This document shows positions 1-12,859 of a stretch of 64,000 bases of DNA, one piece after another. The notes below the pieces were generated by a model, which did not search any database, was not told the DNA's origin, and saw nothing but the letters and a program-made list of their open reading frames with translations. The stretch's first letter is position 1. Each line of letters starts with the position of its first letter. The stretch is from Impatiens glandulifera (lineage: Eukaryota; Streptophyta; Magnoliopsida; Ericales; Balsaminaceae): the NCBI RefSeq assembly GCF_907164915.1, contig NC_061866.1, positions 52,883,113 to 52,947,112 on the forward strand, given 5' to 3'. The position numbers and the translations under genes are program-made.

Positions 1-1689
1 TCAGCTATTTGAAATATAAAATTTATTTATAACAAAAGTATATAATATATCCTAGAAAACACATTTACGTGTTGCATATTCTAAAGAAAAGTAGGTAAAA
101 CATGAAAATGTGATGACTTTATTAATTTAATCTCAAATATATATATATATATATATATATAATTATTCTAATACATTTTACTTGTCAATTGTCATATAAT
201 ATAGAATTTGAGATATTTAATCTATTAGAGAAGATTTTTTTTTTTAATTTATGTGTGTATTTTTTTAATTTATAAAAAGTTATTAAAAACTGAATGATAT
301 TCATTGAAAGTATTTTTTATTTTTTTATGAAAAGAAGATAAGACAGTTTGAAAATTGCACCACGAAAATGAGAGGCACTATTTTGGTATGAATAGAACAC
401 TTCAACCAATTTAAAAGATATTATTTTATTTATCTAACTTATGGAGAACCACAAATAAATATAATTTTTATAAAGAAATTTTATTTTATATTATAAAAAA
501 ATATGTCACTGACAAATTATAAAAAAATAAATTAGTTAAATCAAATACCAAATAATTCATGTAAGTTAGGAATAAATCCTAATCACACACACAAAATAAT
601 TATAAATATTTTGAAACTACTAATCAACAAAATTATTTGATTGGAAAACTAAAACTAATGGACAACAAAATATGATTAACCCTCTTACCACAGAGCTAAG
701 GAATTCATTTCCATTTCTCATTCTTAAATATAATTTATTTGAATTAATTTCAACAACAAAAATTGCTATCATAGTTTATAATATTTTTGAATTTTTTTAA
801 TTTAAAAAATTAGCATAAATTCATAGTCACTAAATGATATTTCTATTATATATAAAAACATTTTCTTTTAAATAAGTGAAAATGAGTCTTTTATCAAGTT
901 AACATAAAAAAAATAAATTGTTTTTATAGTCTTTTAAAAAGCTAAAGCAAATGAAATTAATAAAATCATCTTAAATTATTTAGAGTTTTCTTAACTAATT
1001 ATATTTGCAATGGAATTATATACAACATATTATTAACTATTTCAGTAATTACAACAATATCCAAACCCAAATAAATAAATATATTATATATATTTTAAAA
1101 GAAATATTTTTCATTAATTCAAATAAGAAGTTACATATCGAAAATTAAATTATAAAATAATGTCAATAAAATTAAAACAACTAAATAAAGATTTAGATGT
1201 TAAATAATATAACATATTTACAATAATTAAAATTTATATGGTGACTCTAAAGATTCGTAACGATGACGGATGGAACAAACCGAAAACAATGTTGAAAGAA
1301 TCTCAATCAAATATTCTGAACGACATAAAAATTATGTTTAATCGAAGGTAGGTAAATAACGCATAAAATCAATTATATTAAGTACTTCACTCTACTTATA
1401 CGATAAACAAGAGTTGAGAACCCCAAATAAATAATGAAAGTTACAAATTCATAACTCCAAATTGAAGACGGTCAAATGTATTAGAAATTGAATTCAAGAC
1501 CAAATTAAATCTTATTGTTATAATAAGTAAAAATATTATGGCAATCCATGTGCTATTGCAAACTATACTTTTTTAATACCTGTAATAAACAATAATATAA
1601 AGATTTTATAATTACAATTTATTTATTTTAAGAAGTGAAAAATCTTTAATGTTTTAATTCATTAAAATATGATCAAGCGTAATATATAT
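1..1689. other. AT-rich intergenic DNA upstream of first TBL gene
   Basis: No coding region is supported here. The DNA is strongly AT-rich with a short (TA)n tract near 137-163. The part at about 1010-1090 and 1484-1550 resembles 7190-7280 and 7285-7365, which lie just upstream of the second TBL gene. It is therefore probably the original distal promoter of the first TBL copy, duplicated along with the gene. Confidence 0.6.
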
Positions 1690-1697
1690 ATTGTGAT

Positions 1698-2373
1698 GAA
1701 GGGTGTTCAATATTTGGTCTAAACCGAATATCCGATCGAATTCGAATTCACCAAATTCGAATAAACCGAATTCGAATTACATTTTCGATTTTCGAATCGA
1801 ATTTAAAACCGATTCGAATTCAAATACGGTTTCGGTTTGGTTTTCGAGTTTATGTTTCAACTCGAAAACCAAAACGAAAACTGAATTCATTTTTATTATA
1901 TATTATATAACTTATTACATATTATATATTAAATTATCATGTGCCTCCTACTAGATTCCTACATTAAATTCATAATCCCTAATTCATTTTCCCATTTCTC
2001 TAGTTGTCAATACCTCTCAATCGCCATATATTGTCGTCGTCGATACTATTTTACTTTCGTCGTTTAATTGTCGAATATATATTAGCGTTAGTCACTAAGA
2101 TAAGTTTGCGTGATTTATATTTTTTTTATAATTTAAGTAGATAAGATCTCTTTAACAACTCATTTATTTTGTTAACTCTTTTAAAAAAAAATTATCTTAT
2201 GGGTAGGTGATGTTCTATATTTGGTTTAAACCGAATATTCGACCGAATTCGAACCGAATTCGAATTTATTCAAATTGGTTCGGTTTTCAAATTTGCTTAA
2301 AAAAAATAAAAATTCGAAAAATTCGAACCGAAAACTCGAATAACCCGAAAACCGAACCGGTTGAACACCCCTA
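1698..2373. mobile_element. Non-autonomous hAT-type MITE with 8-bp target-site duplication
   Basis: The 676-bp element is flanked by a perfect 8-bp direct repeat, ATTGTGAT, at 1690-1697 and 2374-2381. Its ends form an imperfect inverted repeat of about 13 bp: GAAGGGTGTTCAA on the left and TAGGGGTGTTCAA read inward from the right. The TAGGGGTGTTCAA type of end and an 8-bp duplication are characteristic of plant hAT elements. There is no transposase. The interior is rich in CCGAATTCGAA-like repeats, and a block at 2209-2262 repeats the left-end sequence, so the element is internally duplicated or nested. It sits in the upstream region of the first TBL gene. Confidence 0.8.
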
Positions 2374-2381
2374 ATTGTGAT

Positions 2382-2900
2382 TAAGGATTAGACTTCCAAG
2401 TTTTGTATTAATTAAAGATTTGCTTAAATTCTCAAATTATAAAGTTTAGTGTTGATTTAATTGTACGCCTGGCCTTAAATACACATGTAAGAATATTAGT
2501 TAATTATAAATATATATATATATATATTAATTTAAATAGTTTTTTTACTCTTTGTTTTTTTAGCTATTTAATTTCTTAAATTTAATTTTATTGAATATAC
2601 ATATTAAAAATGTATTATAAGTAATCAATTTACATACTGAATTAAATAAAAACATTTAAATTATTATTTAAAAATATAAAGTATTTAAATTTTAATTTAT
2701 TTATTTAACATGATAATTTAATTTATTTTAAATAATTAATATTTTAATTTAGAATATCATTGTTTAATAAAAAATTAATTATATTATTAAATAAAAACAA
2801 TTTTAGAATTAGTAAGTTACTTATTTAAGCCTTATTTTTTAACCTAGTTAAGATATTAATAAAACAAAACACTATTTACTTAGTTTGATAATTTGAATTT
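2382..2900. other. AT-rich spacer, no gene seen
   Basis: AT-rich DNA with a (TA)n tract near 2510-2528. No open frame, RNA gene or recognisable repeat terminus was seen. Confidence 0.5.
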
Positions 2901-3540
2901 GAGCATCTCCAAATGATACCCAAACTCAAATTCAAACCACTTTTTTTCTCAAATCTACACATTCGCACAACTAAAATGGGTTTTTTATCACAATTTTCCA
3001 TATCTTGTAAAATTATGTTCATAATCTCAAAACTTTTTTTTTTTTAATTCAACTCATAAATTTAATTTAGGTATATTTTATACATTAAATTTATCTATAT
3101 AATTTATTATTTTAATTTATTTATATAATTTAATTTATTTATATAATATTTTTTATATAACATAAATTTATAATAATATTAAAAATTAATAATAATATTC
3201 AAAAAAGATTATAATAATGTTCAGAAAAAATATAATAATGTTAAAAAAATAATTTTTAGTTTGTGTAGTAAAATTTTGAATTTTTAATAAATTTTTATAA
3301 ATAATTTATAATCAAATTTAAAATAATGGGATGATATTAAAATATTTTGATTTAATTTATAACATTGTAAAATATATTGGGTGATATTAAAATGTTATAA
3401 AAATTAATGTAAGGAAGAATATTATAAGAATAATTTTTTTAGTTTGAGGATGAGTTTTTCGGTTGGAGAAGAATTATTATTTGACGTGACATTTACACCA
3501 AAAATGAGTTTGAAAATGAATTTTTCGATTAGAGATGGTC
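2901..3540. mobile_element. Candidate MITE with GAGCATCTC-type ends
   Basis: The left end reads GAGCATCTCCAAATGA and the right end, read inward, GACCATCTCTAATCGA. That is an imperfect inverted repeat around 640 bp of AT-rich non-coding DNA. GAGCATCTCCAA-type termini are common on plant MITEs, but no convincing target-site duplication was found, so superfamily and exact limits are uncertain. It lies between the hAT MITE and the first TBL gene and adds to the displacement of that gene's upstream region. Confidence 0.4.
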
Positions 3541-3894
3541 TAATAGTCTAATTTGTAATATATATTAGATAATCTCGCTCCCTAAAGTATAATTAAATTA
3601 TTTGAATAATCTTCCAAAGTGATTAGCATAATTTGCATAGACTCTTAATTGATTTTTTTTCTCAAAAAACTAATATGAAAAAATGATAATTTAAAAAAAA
3701 AAAAAATAAAGTATGTAATATTTACTTGTTAATGATAAAGAATAAAAATTTGAGTAATCTACTTTAAGGATAAAGAAGAATCTAAAAATTGGGTCAAGCT
3801 TAAAAGAAAAATCAAATAAATAATATGTATATATATATATAAGAGAGTTAGGCAGAAGGCACTTAGGATGATCTAGGTTTGATAAAAATTAAGG
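3541..3894. promoter_or_regulatory. Proximal upstream region of first TBL gene
   Basis: AT-rich sequence immediately before the first TBL start codon. A TATATATATATAAG stretch at about 3831-3843, some 50 bp before the ATG, is a plausible TATA element. In such AT-rich DNA it has little specificity. Confidence 0.3.
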
Positions 3895-6215
3895 ATGAAG
3901 GTTAACAATAATATTTGTTCCTTAATTATGTCTCTGTTGATCTTACTACTGGTGGGTGTGTCCTTAACAGAGGTCGTTGGGGCGGCGGAATGTAACCTCT
4001 ACGAGGGCAGTTGGGTTAAAGACAATTCCTACCCTCTTTATAAGAATTGCCCTTTTGTAGAGAAGGAATTCAATTGTCAGAACAATGGCCGACCTGACAC
4101 CGACTATCTAACCTACAGATGGCAGCCTACCGACTGTCAACTTCCCAGGTACGTACGTACGTAGGTCATTATACTTTCTTCTCCGGCGCCGGCGCCGGCG
4201 ACGGCGTCTTTTTCTGCATCTACGTCCCTTCTCTCTCATTCACATATATATGCTTTGAAAGTATTATTAGATTATTTGATATTAATTAGATTGATAATTT
4301 TTGAATTAAATCCAAATAAACATAGTATATCAAACATGAGAAGAGATTTGTTTTAGGTGATTTTTAGTTAATTATACAAATAATTCTTGGGTGATCAAGA
4401 AGAATCATAGGTCCTTTCATTTTCTTGACAGCTTATATGGGATTTAAATAAATGAAATAAAATGTTTTAGCTAAATAAATATTAAAATACATGTATTTAT
4501 TTATTTATATATATATATTAGAGATTTTATAAACCAATTAGGCCTTGTTCAAGTTCCATAGATGGAGGATATGGGGTTTTAACATTAGATGGATTATTTA
4601 CTGAATTTGTTTGTGATTTTGAAAGTTGAGTTTTTATTTTTGAAAAATAATATTAATATATATATATATATTAAATATATTAAATAGAGTGTTTTAATTA
4701 ATAAATTGAGTTTTATGATTGATGAAAATAAATATAATATTTAATTATATATATATATATTGATATTATTTTAAAAATTAAATAAACAATGCCAAAAATA
4801 GTTTGATTATTATATTTAATTTAATATTTTTTTGGGGGAAAATATATTTAATTTAATATTTTCTATTATAATTAATTTTGTTTTTATAAATAATTTAATT
4901 TCTCATAAATAAAAAATGATTTCTACATCTAGAAAAACTAATGAATTCCATATCAATCAAGCCTAATGTACCATCATGTTGTCTTACATCAATTGTTGGT
5001 GAGTTTCATCATAAAATATTTTTTTTTACATATTTAAATAAATAATTGAGAGATATTTTACACCATTTTAAATAAGAAATGTCATATTATTTAACTAATC
5101 CAGCGCCACATAACAATTAATTATTTTTGTGATGCAGATTTGATGGATTAGGGTTTCTAAATAAATACAAAGGGAAGAAGATAATGTTTGTAGGGGATTC
5201 ATTAGTTAGAGACCAATGGTCTTCTTTGACATGTTTACTCTATAATTCCGCAAAAGAATTAAACTACACCCTTAAAAGAGTAGCCAAAGTCTCTACTTTT
5301 CATATTCCGGTAACAATATATATATAGTAGTATCCATTTATTTCTTTGTATTATAAATTGTCGATTCTCGATGAACATCTATCTAACTTTGTTTACTTAT
5401 ATATATAGAAATACAACGTGTCGGTTATATTGGATAGAAACGTGTTCTTGGTCAAGTTAGTAGACGAGGCGAAGGGAAGAATATTGAAATTGGATTCGAT
5501 TGATGGCGAGGGTTGGAAGGGGATGGATTTGCTTGTTTTCGACACTTGGCATTGGTGGAATTATAGGCACGCCCTACAAGTGTAAGTTAGTTTTTTATTT
5601 ATTTTCTAAATTCAATATAATTTGTTTAATTAATTAATTATTAATTTGGGCAATGTAGATGGGACTATATACAAATAGACAACAAATATCTAAAGGACAT
5701 GGATAGAAATACCGCCTTCGAGCATGCAATGGGAACGTGGGGTACATGGGTAGATGCAAACGTCGATCCTTCTAAGACACGTGTCTTCTTTCAGGGCATA
5801 TCGCCTAATCATTATAGGTTAATTAACATCTTCATATGATCATGTTGTATGTTGTACTAAGTTTTAACATATAATTATTAATGTTTGTGCTGATTTTAAT
5901 TTTAGGGGGGCGGAATGGAATGAGCCACATGCGAATAAATGTGTGGGACAAACAATACCTATAATGGGCTCGAAATATCCTGGTACATATCCTCCGGAAA
6001 TGAAAATAGTGAAAAGGGCTTTAAGTCGCGTGAAGAAGGTTCCGGTGAGTTTATTAGACATAACCGGTCTTTCTTTGCTTAGAAAAGACGGCCATCCTTC
6101 TATCTATGGCTCGGGCGGGGCTTCCGGTGCGGATTGTACTCATTGGTGTGTTGGAGGGGTCCCTGATACTTGGAACCAGATTCTTTCTCACCTTGTCCTC
6201 ACCCACAAACATTGA
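3895..6215 (+). CDS. TBL O-acetyltransferase, tandem copy 1
   Basis: Trichome birefringence-like (TBL) protein of the TBL37-43 type. The family O-acetylates wall polysaccharides such as xylan, mannan or pectin in the Golgi; the substrate here cannot be told. Exons are 3895-4148, 5138-5309, 5409-5581, 5659-5817 and 5906-6215 (1068 nt, 355 aa), all with GT-AG introns. An N-terminal hydrophobic signal or anchor segment (about residues 8-30) is followed by the Cys-rich PMR5N domain, with [12 protein letters not shown] and GRPDTDYL. The PC-esterase domain has the GDS motif (104-106, in [11 protein letters not shown]) and the DxxH motif (D329, H332, in DCTHWC). Intron 1 is 989 bp against about 70 bp in the two sister genes, so it has gained sequence. 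Exon 3 begins with Lys where both sisters have Glu. All key residues are present, so the gene looks functional. Confidence 0.92.
4149..5137 (+). other. Expanded intron 1 of TBL copy 1
   Basis: This 989-bp intron replaces the 69-70-bp intron of the sister genes. It starts with a GTACGTACGTACGTAG run at the donor and has a GC-rich CCGGCG repeat at about 4182-4206, striking in this AT-rich region. A candidate inserted MITE lies at about 4538-4966. Its ends read ATTAGGCCTTGTTCAAG and, inverted, ATTAGGCTTGATTGATATGG. No clean target-site duplication was found. Confidence 0.5.
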
Positions 6216-7761
6216 ATATATAATTATTCAAACAAAATATATTGGTATAATCTATTCTATTCATAGCACACACACAAAATTAAACATTGTTTACTATTTT
6301 TGTGTTTTTTTTTGCTTCCCATTGGTGAAAGAATCTCAATAACAGATTATATGGTTATTTGAAACAATAAATCATACATATACATATATATTTGAAAACT
6401 TGAATATCAATTATGAATGGATTGAGTGCAATATATATTTTTTTTTTCAATGCATTTTTTATGTCGTATTTTATTGTGTTTTGAGTGGAAATCGATTTTT
6501 TTTCATACTCTTAATATATTAATTATATTTAGAGGCAAAATATTAAAGAAATAAAAAAATATTAAAATTAGGAGAGTATATCACTTATTGTTAATAAGAC
6601 TTGTAATATTGTACTATTTTAAATATGAACAAAACACTTGATTTGAGGAATATTTTGTGTGTTATTGAGATTATTGAAAAATGATGACTGTGACCAATAT
6701 TTTATCCCAAATATTGTATTATGATAGATGAGATTAGCAAAACAAAATATTGTTAAAGGACAACTTTTAGTATCCTAGAAATAGTCACTTGAATTTTGTT
6801 ATCGATAGTAAACTTGATTTATTTTGTTTGTTTACTTGATATTATTATCAAAGTAACCCGGATATATTTTTTATAAAAAATTAACTCGGATTGAATATTT
6901 GATAAAAAATTAGCTCAGGTAAATTTTAAATTATACCCTATCTTGCTGACAATGGTAGTAAATTCACATAAATTTATGTTTTGAAAACAAAAATCCCATC
7001 TTCTAAGTATGTTTACTAAATTCAGATTTCTCTTTCAAAATTTGTTTAATTAAGACTTTGAGTGGCTTAATTACCAAATATATATGTAGAAAATTTAAGT
7101 TGTTTTTATTATATATATATATATCAAAAATTAGTTTTCTATATTAAACAATATATATTGAAAATTTAATTATAGTATTTCTCTGCAATCTAAATTATAT
7201 AAATATTTTAATATATGTGTTAATTATCTCAGTTATCACTACAATATTCAATTAAACCCAAAGTAAATTACATATATATTCAATCAATTAGAAATTCCAT
7301 TCAAAATATATAAGATTAAATCTTATTGTCAAAATATGTTAAAAATATTATGGTAATCCATCATGTTTTAAAATATTTTACTCTACTGTTTAATTATCAG
7401 TCAATATTAGACCAAAATAAAGAAACATCAGGGAGGAAAATAGAAAAATATATACTTTTCATATTCACAATAGGAACTAGGAAAGAACCTTATGCATAAA
7501 TACTTATTAAAATTACTTTTATATTAATTCTCATTTCATTATTTTCAAAATCAGTTATAATTTAGAAACTCTGTAACACTAGCTTTTAATACCATTACAT
7601 TAAAGAAGAGTACTATCAGTTATTTAATTTATGTAACAGACATATTTAATGTACTTAAATTACATTGAAGATTCATAATAAATATTCCTAGCTAGAGCTA
7701 CCTAGTATATATACATATAGTTGAGTATAGATCAAAAAATTAAACTCCATATATATCATAT
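6216..7761. other. Spacer between TBL copies 1 and 2
   Basis: AT-rich DNA holding the 3' region of copy 1 and the upstream region of copy 2. The blocks at about 7190-7280 and 7285-7365 resemble 1010-1090 and 1484-1550 upstream of copy 1, so the duplication unit included upstream DNA. No other gene was seen. Confidence 0.55.
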
Positions 7762-9152
7762 ATGGATCTAATTTCTAGTTCCTTGTTTGGATTGTTGATC
7801 CTACTTGTTGTGGCTGCAGCTGATGATCATGATCTGAATGGATCATTGAGTATTGACATTCGAGGCAAATCATGTAACCTTTACCAGGGAAGTTGGGTTA
7901 AAGACAATTCCTACCCTCTTTACAAGAATTGTCCTTTTGTCGAGAAAACATTCGATTGTCAGAACAATGGTCGACCTGACACAGACTATCTCAGCTACAG
8001 ATGGCAGCCCGCCGCTTGTCAACTATCCAGGTCATTATCGATATATTTATATATAAATAATTGTCTTATAAATTATAATGAATTAAAATTGTTGATGCAG
8101 ATTTGATGGGCTAGGGTTTTTGAATAAATACAAAGGAAAGAAGATCATGTTTGTAGGAGATTCATTAGTTAGAGATCAATGGCAATCTTTAGCTTGTTTA
8201 CTATACAATTCAGCCAAGGGTTTAACCTATACCTTTACAAGACTAGGCAAAGTCTCCACTTTTCACATTCCGGTACATTTTTCTTTTGTTTTCAAATGAT
8301 TCTATATAGTATATTGTACGTACATGACTCGAATTCATGACATTCATGACCTGTTTATGTATATAGGAGTACGACTTGTCGGTTATGATGGATAGAAACG
8401 TGTTTTTGGTGGATTTAGTGAGTGAGGCTCGAGGGAGAATATTGAAACTTGATTCAATCGACGGGCATGTTTGGAAGGAGATGGATGTGCTCGTTTTCGA
8501 CACTTGGCATTGGTGGAGTTATAGACATGCCCTACAAGTGTAAGTTTGTTGCAATAATTCATTATCAATTTAATTAAACAATTAGTTAATTGACATGCAT
8601 AATGCATGCATGCAGATGGGACTATATACAAATAGGCAACCAATATTTAAAAGACATGAATAGAACGGATGCGTTCGAGCATGCGATTAACACGTGGGGC
8701 GGTTGGGTGGATGCAAACGTTAATCCTTCTAAGACGAGTGTCTTTTTTCAGGGCATATCTCCTAATCATTACGAGTTAGTTAATAATTAGTTACTTATAA
8801 CTAATTAATTAAGGACACTATATTAATTATAATTGATTATTGCAGTGGATCGGATTGGAATGAATGGAATGCAAACAAATGCGTGGGACAAACAGAGCCG
8901 ATAATGGGATCAAAATATTATGGTAGATACCCGCCACAAATGAGAGTATTGAGAAGGGCTTTAGGTCGTGTGAAAAGGGTCCCGGTGACTTTGCTCGACA
9001 TAACCGGACTTTCGTTGCTTAGAAAAGACGGTCATCCTTCTATATATGGATACGGTGGTGCTGCTGGAGCCGATTGCACGCATTGGTGCCTTGCCGGAGT
9101 GCCTGATACATGGAACCAGATCCTTTCTCACCTTCTACTTTCCAGACATTGA
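7762..9152 (+). CDS. TBL O-acetyltransferase, tandem copy 2
   Basis: Second TBL37-43-type gene of the array. Exons are 7762-8030, 8101-8272, 8367-8539, 8616-8774 and 8846-9152 (1080 nt, 359 aa). Exons 2, 3 and 4 are exactly as long (172, 173 and 159 nt) as in both other copies. The protein has an N-terminal hydrophobic segment, then the PMR5N domain ([12 protein letters not shown]), the GDS motif at 109-111, and DxxH at D334 and H337. The N-terminal stalk is longer than in the sisters, with an acidic ADDHDLNG stretch. The exon 4 donor gives Asp at the junction (Arg in copy 1, Asn in copy 3). The frame is intact throughout. By eye it is closer to copy 1 than to copy 3. Confidence 0.92.
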
Positions 9153-9786
9153 TTCATATTTATATTTATAATATATATAGCCAGATTAATAGATTATAGT
9201 TTATGTTTCTTGGTATATATACACCAAAAATTAAACATTCTTTTCTATTTTTATGTTTTTTTTGCTGCTTGCTTCCACAAATGTTACAGTTTATAGTCAT
9301 GTTATAGTTATGAGTCAATTTAGCATGTTCGAAAATTGGAAGCTTAATTTTATTATTCTAAGTTTGATAAATGGTTTGGGTAAAGACTTGATCACCTTAA
9401 AACATTAGTTAAATTATTGTTATTAATTATAATATTAAACTAAACAATAACAAAATTAAGTTTTAATATGATAAATTCATTCACTAATAAATTTAGAGTT
9501 GGGGTGAATTTGATTTTTATTTTAAGTTGGTTCAGAAAAATAAAAGAGATTATAAATAAAACATGTGAATGCAGATGAGACCATTCTTATCCATGACCCA
9601 AAAATGGGTTATGATGCTGGTTATGGTTGATCTTGTCAATTTATCATGATCAAATGTCTATGACCAAAACCTCATTTGGTCTTAATTTTTGTCAAACAAC
9701 CAAAGTCATTCAATCAATTGTTATCATTTTTCAGAATCTGATTGGTTGTCCAAATTTTCTTTATCTCTTATCTTTAAAACTCAATT

Positions 9787-9818
<32 letters not shown>

Positions 9819-10710
9819 CAAAATTCATAATTTTTCGAGATCTATAAAGAGACCACTCTTGCTATATTTCGGAGCAAAAAAAAATTACCATTTTCTCAAT
9901 TTTTACTAATTATCCTCCTTTGTTTAAAAATTAAATATTATTATATTTAAAAATTAGAAATTAAATATTATTATTATATTTAAAAATTATTTATTATTTT
10001 TTTATTTAAATTTTTTTTTTTTTAATAATGATTAAAATTTTATTGGTCATAGATAAATCCAAATCTTGATCCTAAAGCTTTTATTATGATATGACAAAAA
10101 ATGGGTTATTCAGAATACTCTGAGTTTTGAATTTTCTAGAAGAGTAAATAGTAAACTAAATTAAAAAAAAAAATTAGAAACTAAAAATTTAAAAAAATTA
10201 AAGGATTATGTCACTCTTCTTTACCTTAATTTTTTATTCCGGTCGGTCGGGCTTAACCCATCTCAGTCCTAACTACATAATATTTAGAATAATAATGAAT
10301 CTTAAGAGATGAAATCTCAAATAATATTTAAAAAAATTTCACAGAAAATATGTTACTTTTGTTGGGTTGAAACATAATAATAATAATATAAAAAAAAAAG
10401 TGTAAGTTTTGGGTTCCTTTCAAAATTTAAGTCCTAAATGATTTCAAACCTCAAATAATAATTTGGTGAATTATTTTTTATTTTAAAAGGTCAAGTTTGC
10501 AATAAACAAAAGATTCAAGCTAACTCCAAAAAAGAAATATGTACATATCAATAAGAAAACAATTTTTAATTTATAAATGACTTGCATCAAATTTGATTAG
10601 TTTTCTTCTATGGTCACCTAGGGTTTATTTTTTAAACAGTCATAAAGGCTCTTGATATAGATTTTATTATTGCCATGAAGGCTGGAACCAATATATTATA
10701 TATATATATG
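9153..10710. other. AT-rich spacer after TBL copy 2
   Basis: The 3' flank of TBL copy 2, then AT-rich DNA with a (TA)n tract near 9796-9818 and short A/T-rich near-duplicates around 9926-9990. No gene is supported. Confidence 0.5.
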
Positions 10711-11766
10711 CAAGGCGAATCTAGAAATTTTTTTTCACTGGGCTGACTGAATATTATAGGGTATCTATATATATATAATGATGCTTAATTTTTAAAATGT
10801 CCGGATTGCCAGGTCGAGATCTGTGGTTAATTTGGATACTTGGGTCGGATTGTGGGTCGACCCGCCTTTAAATTTAAAACGGTTAAAAATAAAATTAAAA
10901 ATGCTAAAGGTATGTTTCAAACTTGCAACCTAACAAAACAAGTACAACTCTTTAATCAAATAAGCTACTAAGACTTTATATTTTAAATTCAACACCAAAT
11001 TTGATAAACGCGGGACGTTTTAATATTAATATAAGTTTACCTTTTTAACTAACTAACTAATATATATATAATGATGTTGAGTAATGGATACTTGGGTACC
11101 CACCCATAAACTTAAAACAGTTAAAAATATAATTAAAAATGTTATCTGTAATTTTTTTTCACGGTTTTTTATATTATTATTCGTGCAAATGCACAGGCTA
11201 AATGCTAGTTACACTAACACGAGTAATAAATGAAAATTTTAATCAAATCGTTTCACGAATACCTTATTAAAATAAAATAAATATACAAAATCTAATTAAA
11301 GATAAAAATACTCAATTTAAAAAAAATATATATAAATTTAAAACTATAGTTAAAAAAAAAGGTTTAAAAATGTGAAAAGTTAAATTAATTAAGTTTTAAA
11401 TAAATAAAAATTAACTATTTATATATATAAAGAAAAAAAATAAGAAAATTTAATTAGTATATCTTAATTAATATGAGAATATAAAAAAACGAATAAAAAT
11501 ATAAAAATAATAACAAAAATATAAAACATGACAAAAATAAATTATTAAGTTAATATACATAAGAATATAATTAAAATTATATAATATTAATATATAATTA
11601 TTTACGGAGGCCAGGGTTTGATCACCTGACCTCTAGGATAATATTTAAGTACAAAAGCCGAGTGAACTAACTATATTTGTTAAATAAAAACATATATATA
11701 CAAAGTATTTTAAAACTCTACCCTGGGCTAGAGCCCACCAGAGCCCGCTACATGGCTCCGCCATTG
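10711..11766. mobile_element. hAT-like non-autonomous element, host of a Helitron
   Basis: The left end starts CAAGGCGAATCTAG and the right end, read inward, starts CAATGGCGGAGCCATG, matching the CAnTGGCGGAGCC-type termini known from plant hAT elements. Both sides carry TATATATG, an 8-bp direct repeat (10703-10710 and 11767-11774). The flanks are AT-rich, so chance similarity of the duplication is possible, but the two ends and the 8-bp repeat agree. The interior has no coding capacity and is interrupted by a Helitron-like insertion at 10764-11208. Confidence 0.6.
10764..11208 (+). mobile_element. Non-autonomous Helitron nested in the hAT-like element
   Basis: The segment begins with TC (TCTATATATATATAATGATG), directly preceded by A. 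It ends with CTAG, directly followed by T, as expected for insertion between A and T. A perfect 4-bp-stem hairpin, GTGC-AAAT-GCAC, at 11183-11194 lies 10 nt before CTAG, the usual position of a Helitron 3' hairpin. There is no Rep/helicase frame. A block near 11060-11150 repeats part of the 5' half (10775-10915), so the element is internally duplicated. Diverged inverted relatives of the 5' half occur at about 18355-18570. Confidence 0.65.
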
Positions 11767-12859
11767 TATATATGGCTGGTTGATTATATGAATTTAATTT
11801 CTTCAATTTTCACAAACAAAAAACAGAGAAGCAAGATGATACACATCATATGTTCCTTTCAAAATATATAGATGGATACACATCACATGCGAAAAGTCAA
11901 TGTCATCTATATTTAAACTACCAGTTCCACGTTAAATTCCAAAGCATTAAATTTCAAATATATTATAAGTTAATTCTTTGTTTCACTAACTTAATTGTTT
12001 TATATACCATTTGCATCGACCTAATCAATAATTCATCATAACCGTTGGTATCGGTTTTTCAAAATCTCCATAAGTCAGTTAGCGGTTAAAAGTCTATTCG
12101 GATTGGTCGATTACAAAATCAATGCGGTTAAAAGTCTATTCGGATTGATCGATTACAAAATCGATTCGATAGGTTTTAACAAATATATATAATATAATAA
12201 ACTAAAGAAAAAAAATAACAATTAATATCTCAAAATATATTAGAATATTAATTAAATTAAAATGAGTTTGGAAAAGAAAAGGACATCATATATGCGTGTC
12301 TAAATTAAAAAAAAAAATTGCCACTAGACTAGAATGACATATATTTAAAATTATATCAAACATTATATCAAACATAAAATGTTTTGGATTCAAACATGTG
12401 ACATTTTAGGCTATTTGATGGGTTATGAATTTAGGACTACTATATATTGAATGCATCTCTTATTAGTATGAGAGTAAATCCTATTTGAAGATTTATTACC
12501 TAATAAATCATACAAAAAATAATAATATAATAATGAAAAAAGATTACATAATTATCTAAATCATTAATTGATGCTACTTTTACTAATATATTGTATAATA
12601 ATAATAATAAAAAGTTATTTGAAGAATCTTGTAGGAATTATAATATTAATTAACTAAATTTTTTTCCTAATGTAATATTTCATAATTGAGGTACATTAAT
12701 TACACTCTCTTACACAGAGATGCTATCAAACACATGTATTTGAGTATTTCCATTACTATATATATACATGTATTCTAGTGCCATAGGAGAACAGAAGTAA
12801 CATTTTCTTTCTTTCTCTCTAGCTATAAAAATATATATATATAGTTATAGTTAGGATAG
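11767..12859. other. AT-rich spacer before TBL copy 3
   Basis: No gene was seen. A 42-bp unit is tandemly duplicated at about 12082-12165 (GCGGTTAAAAGTCTATTCGG occurs at 12082 and 12124). The last 150 bp are the presumed promoter and 5' UTR of TBL copy 3, including a CT-rich stretch at 12803-12823. Confidence 0.5.
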
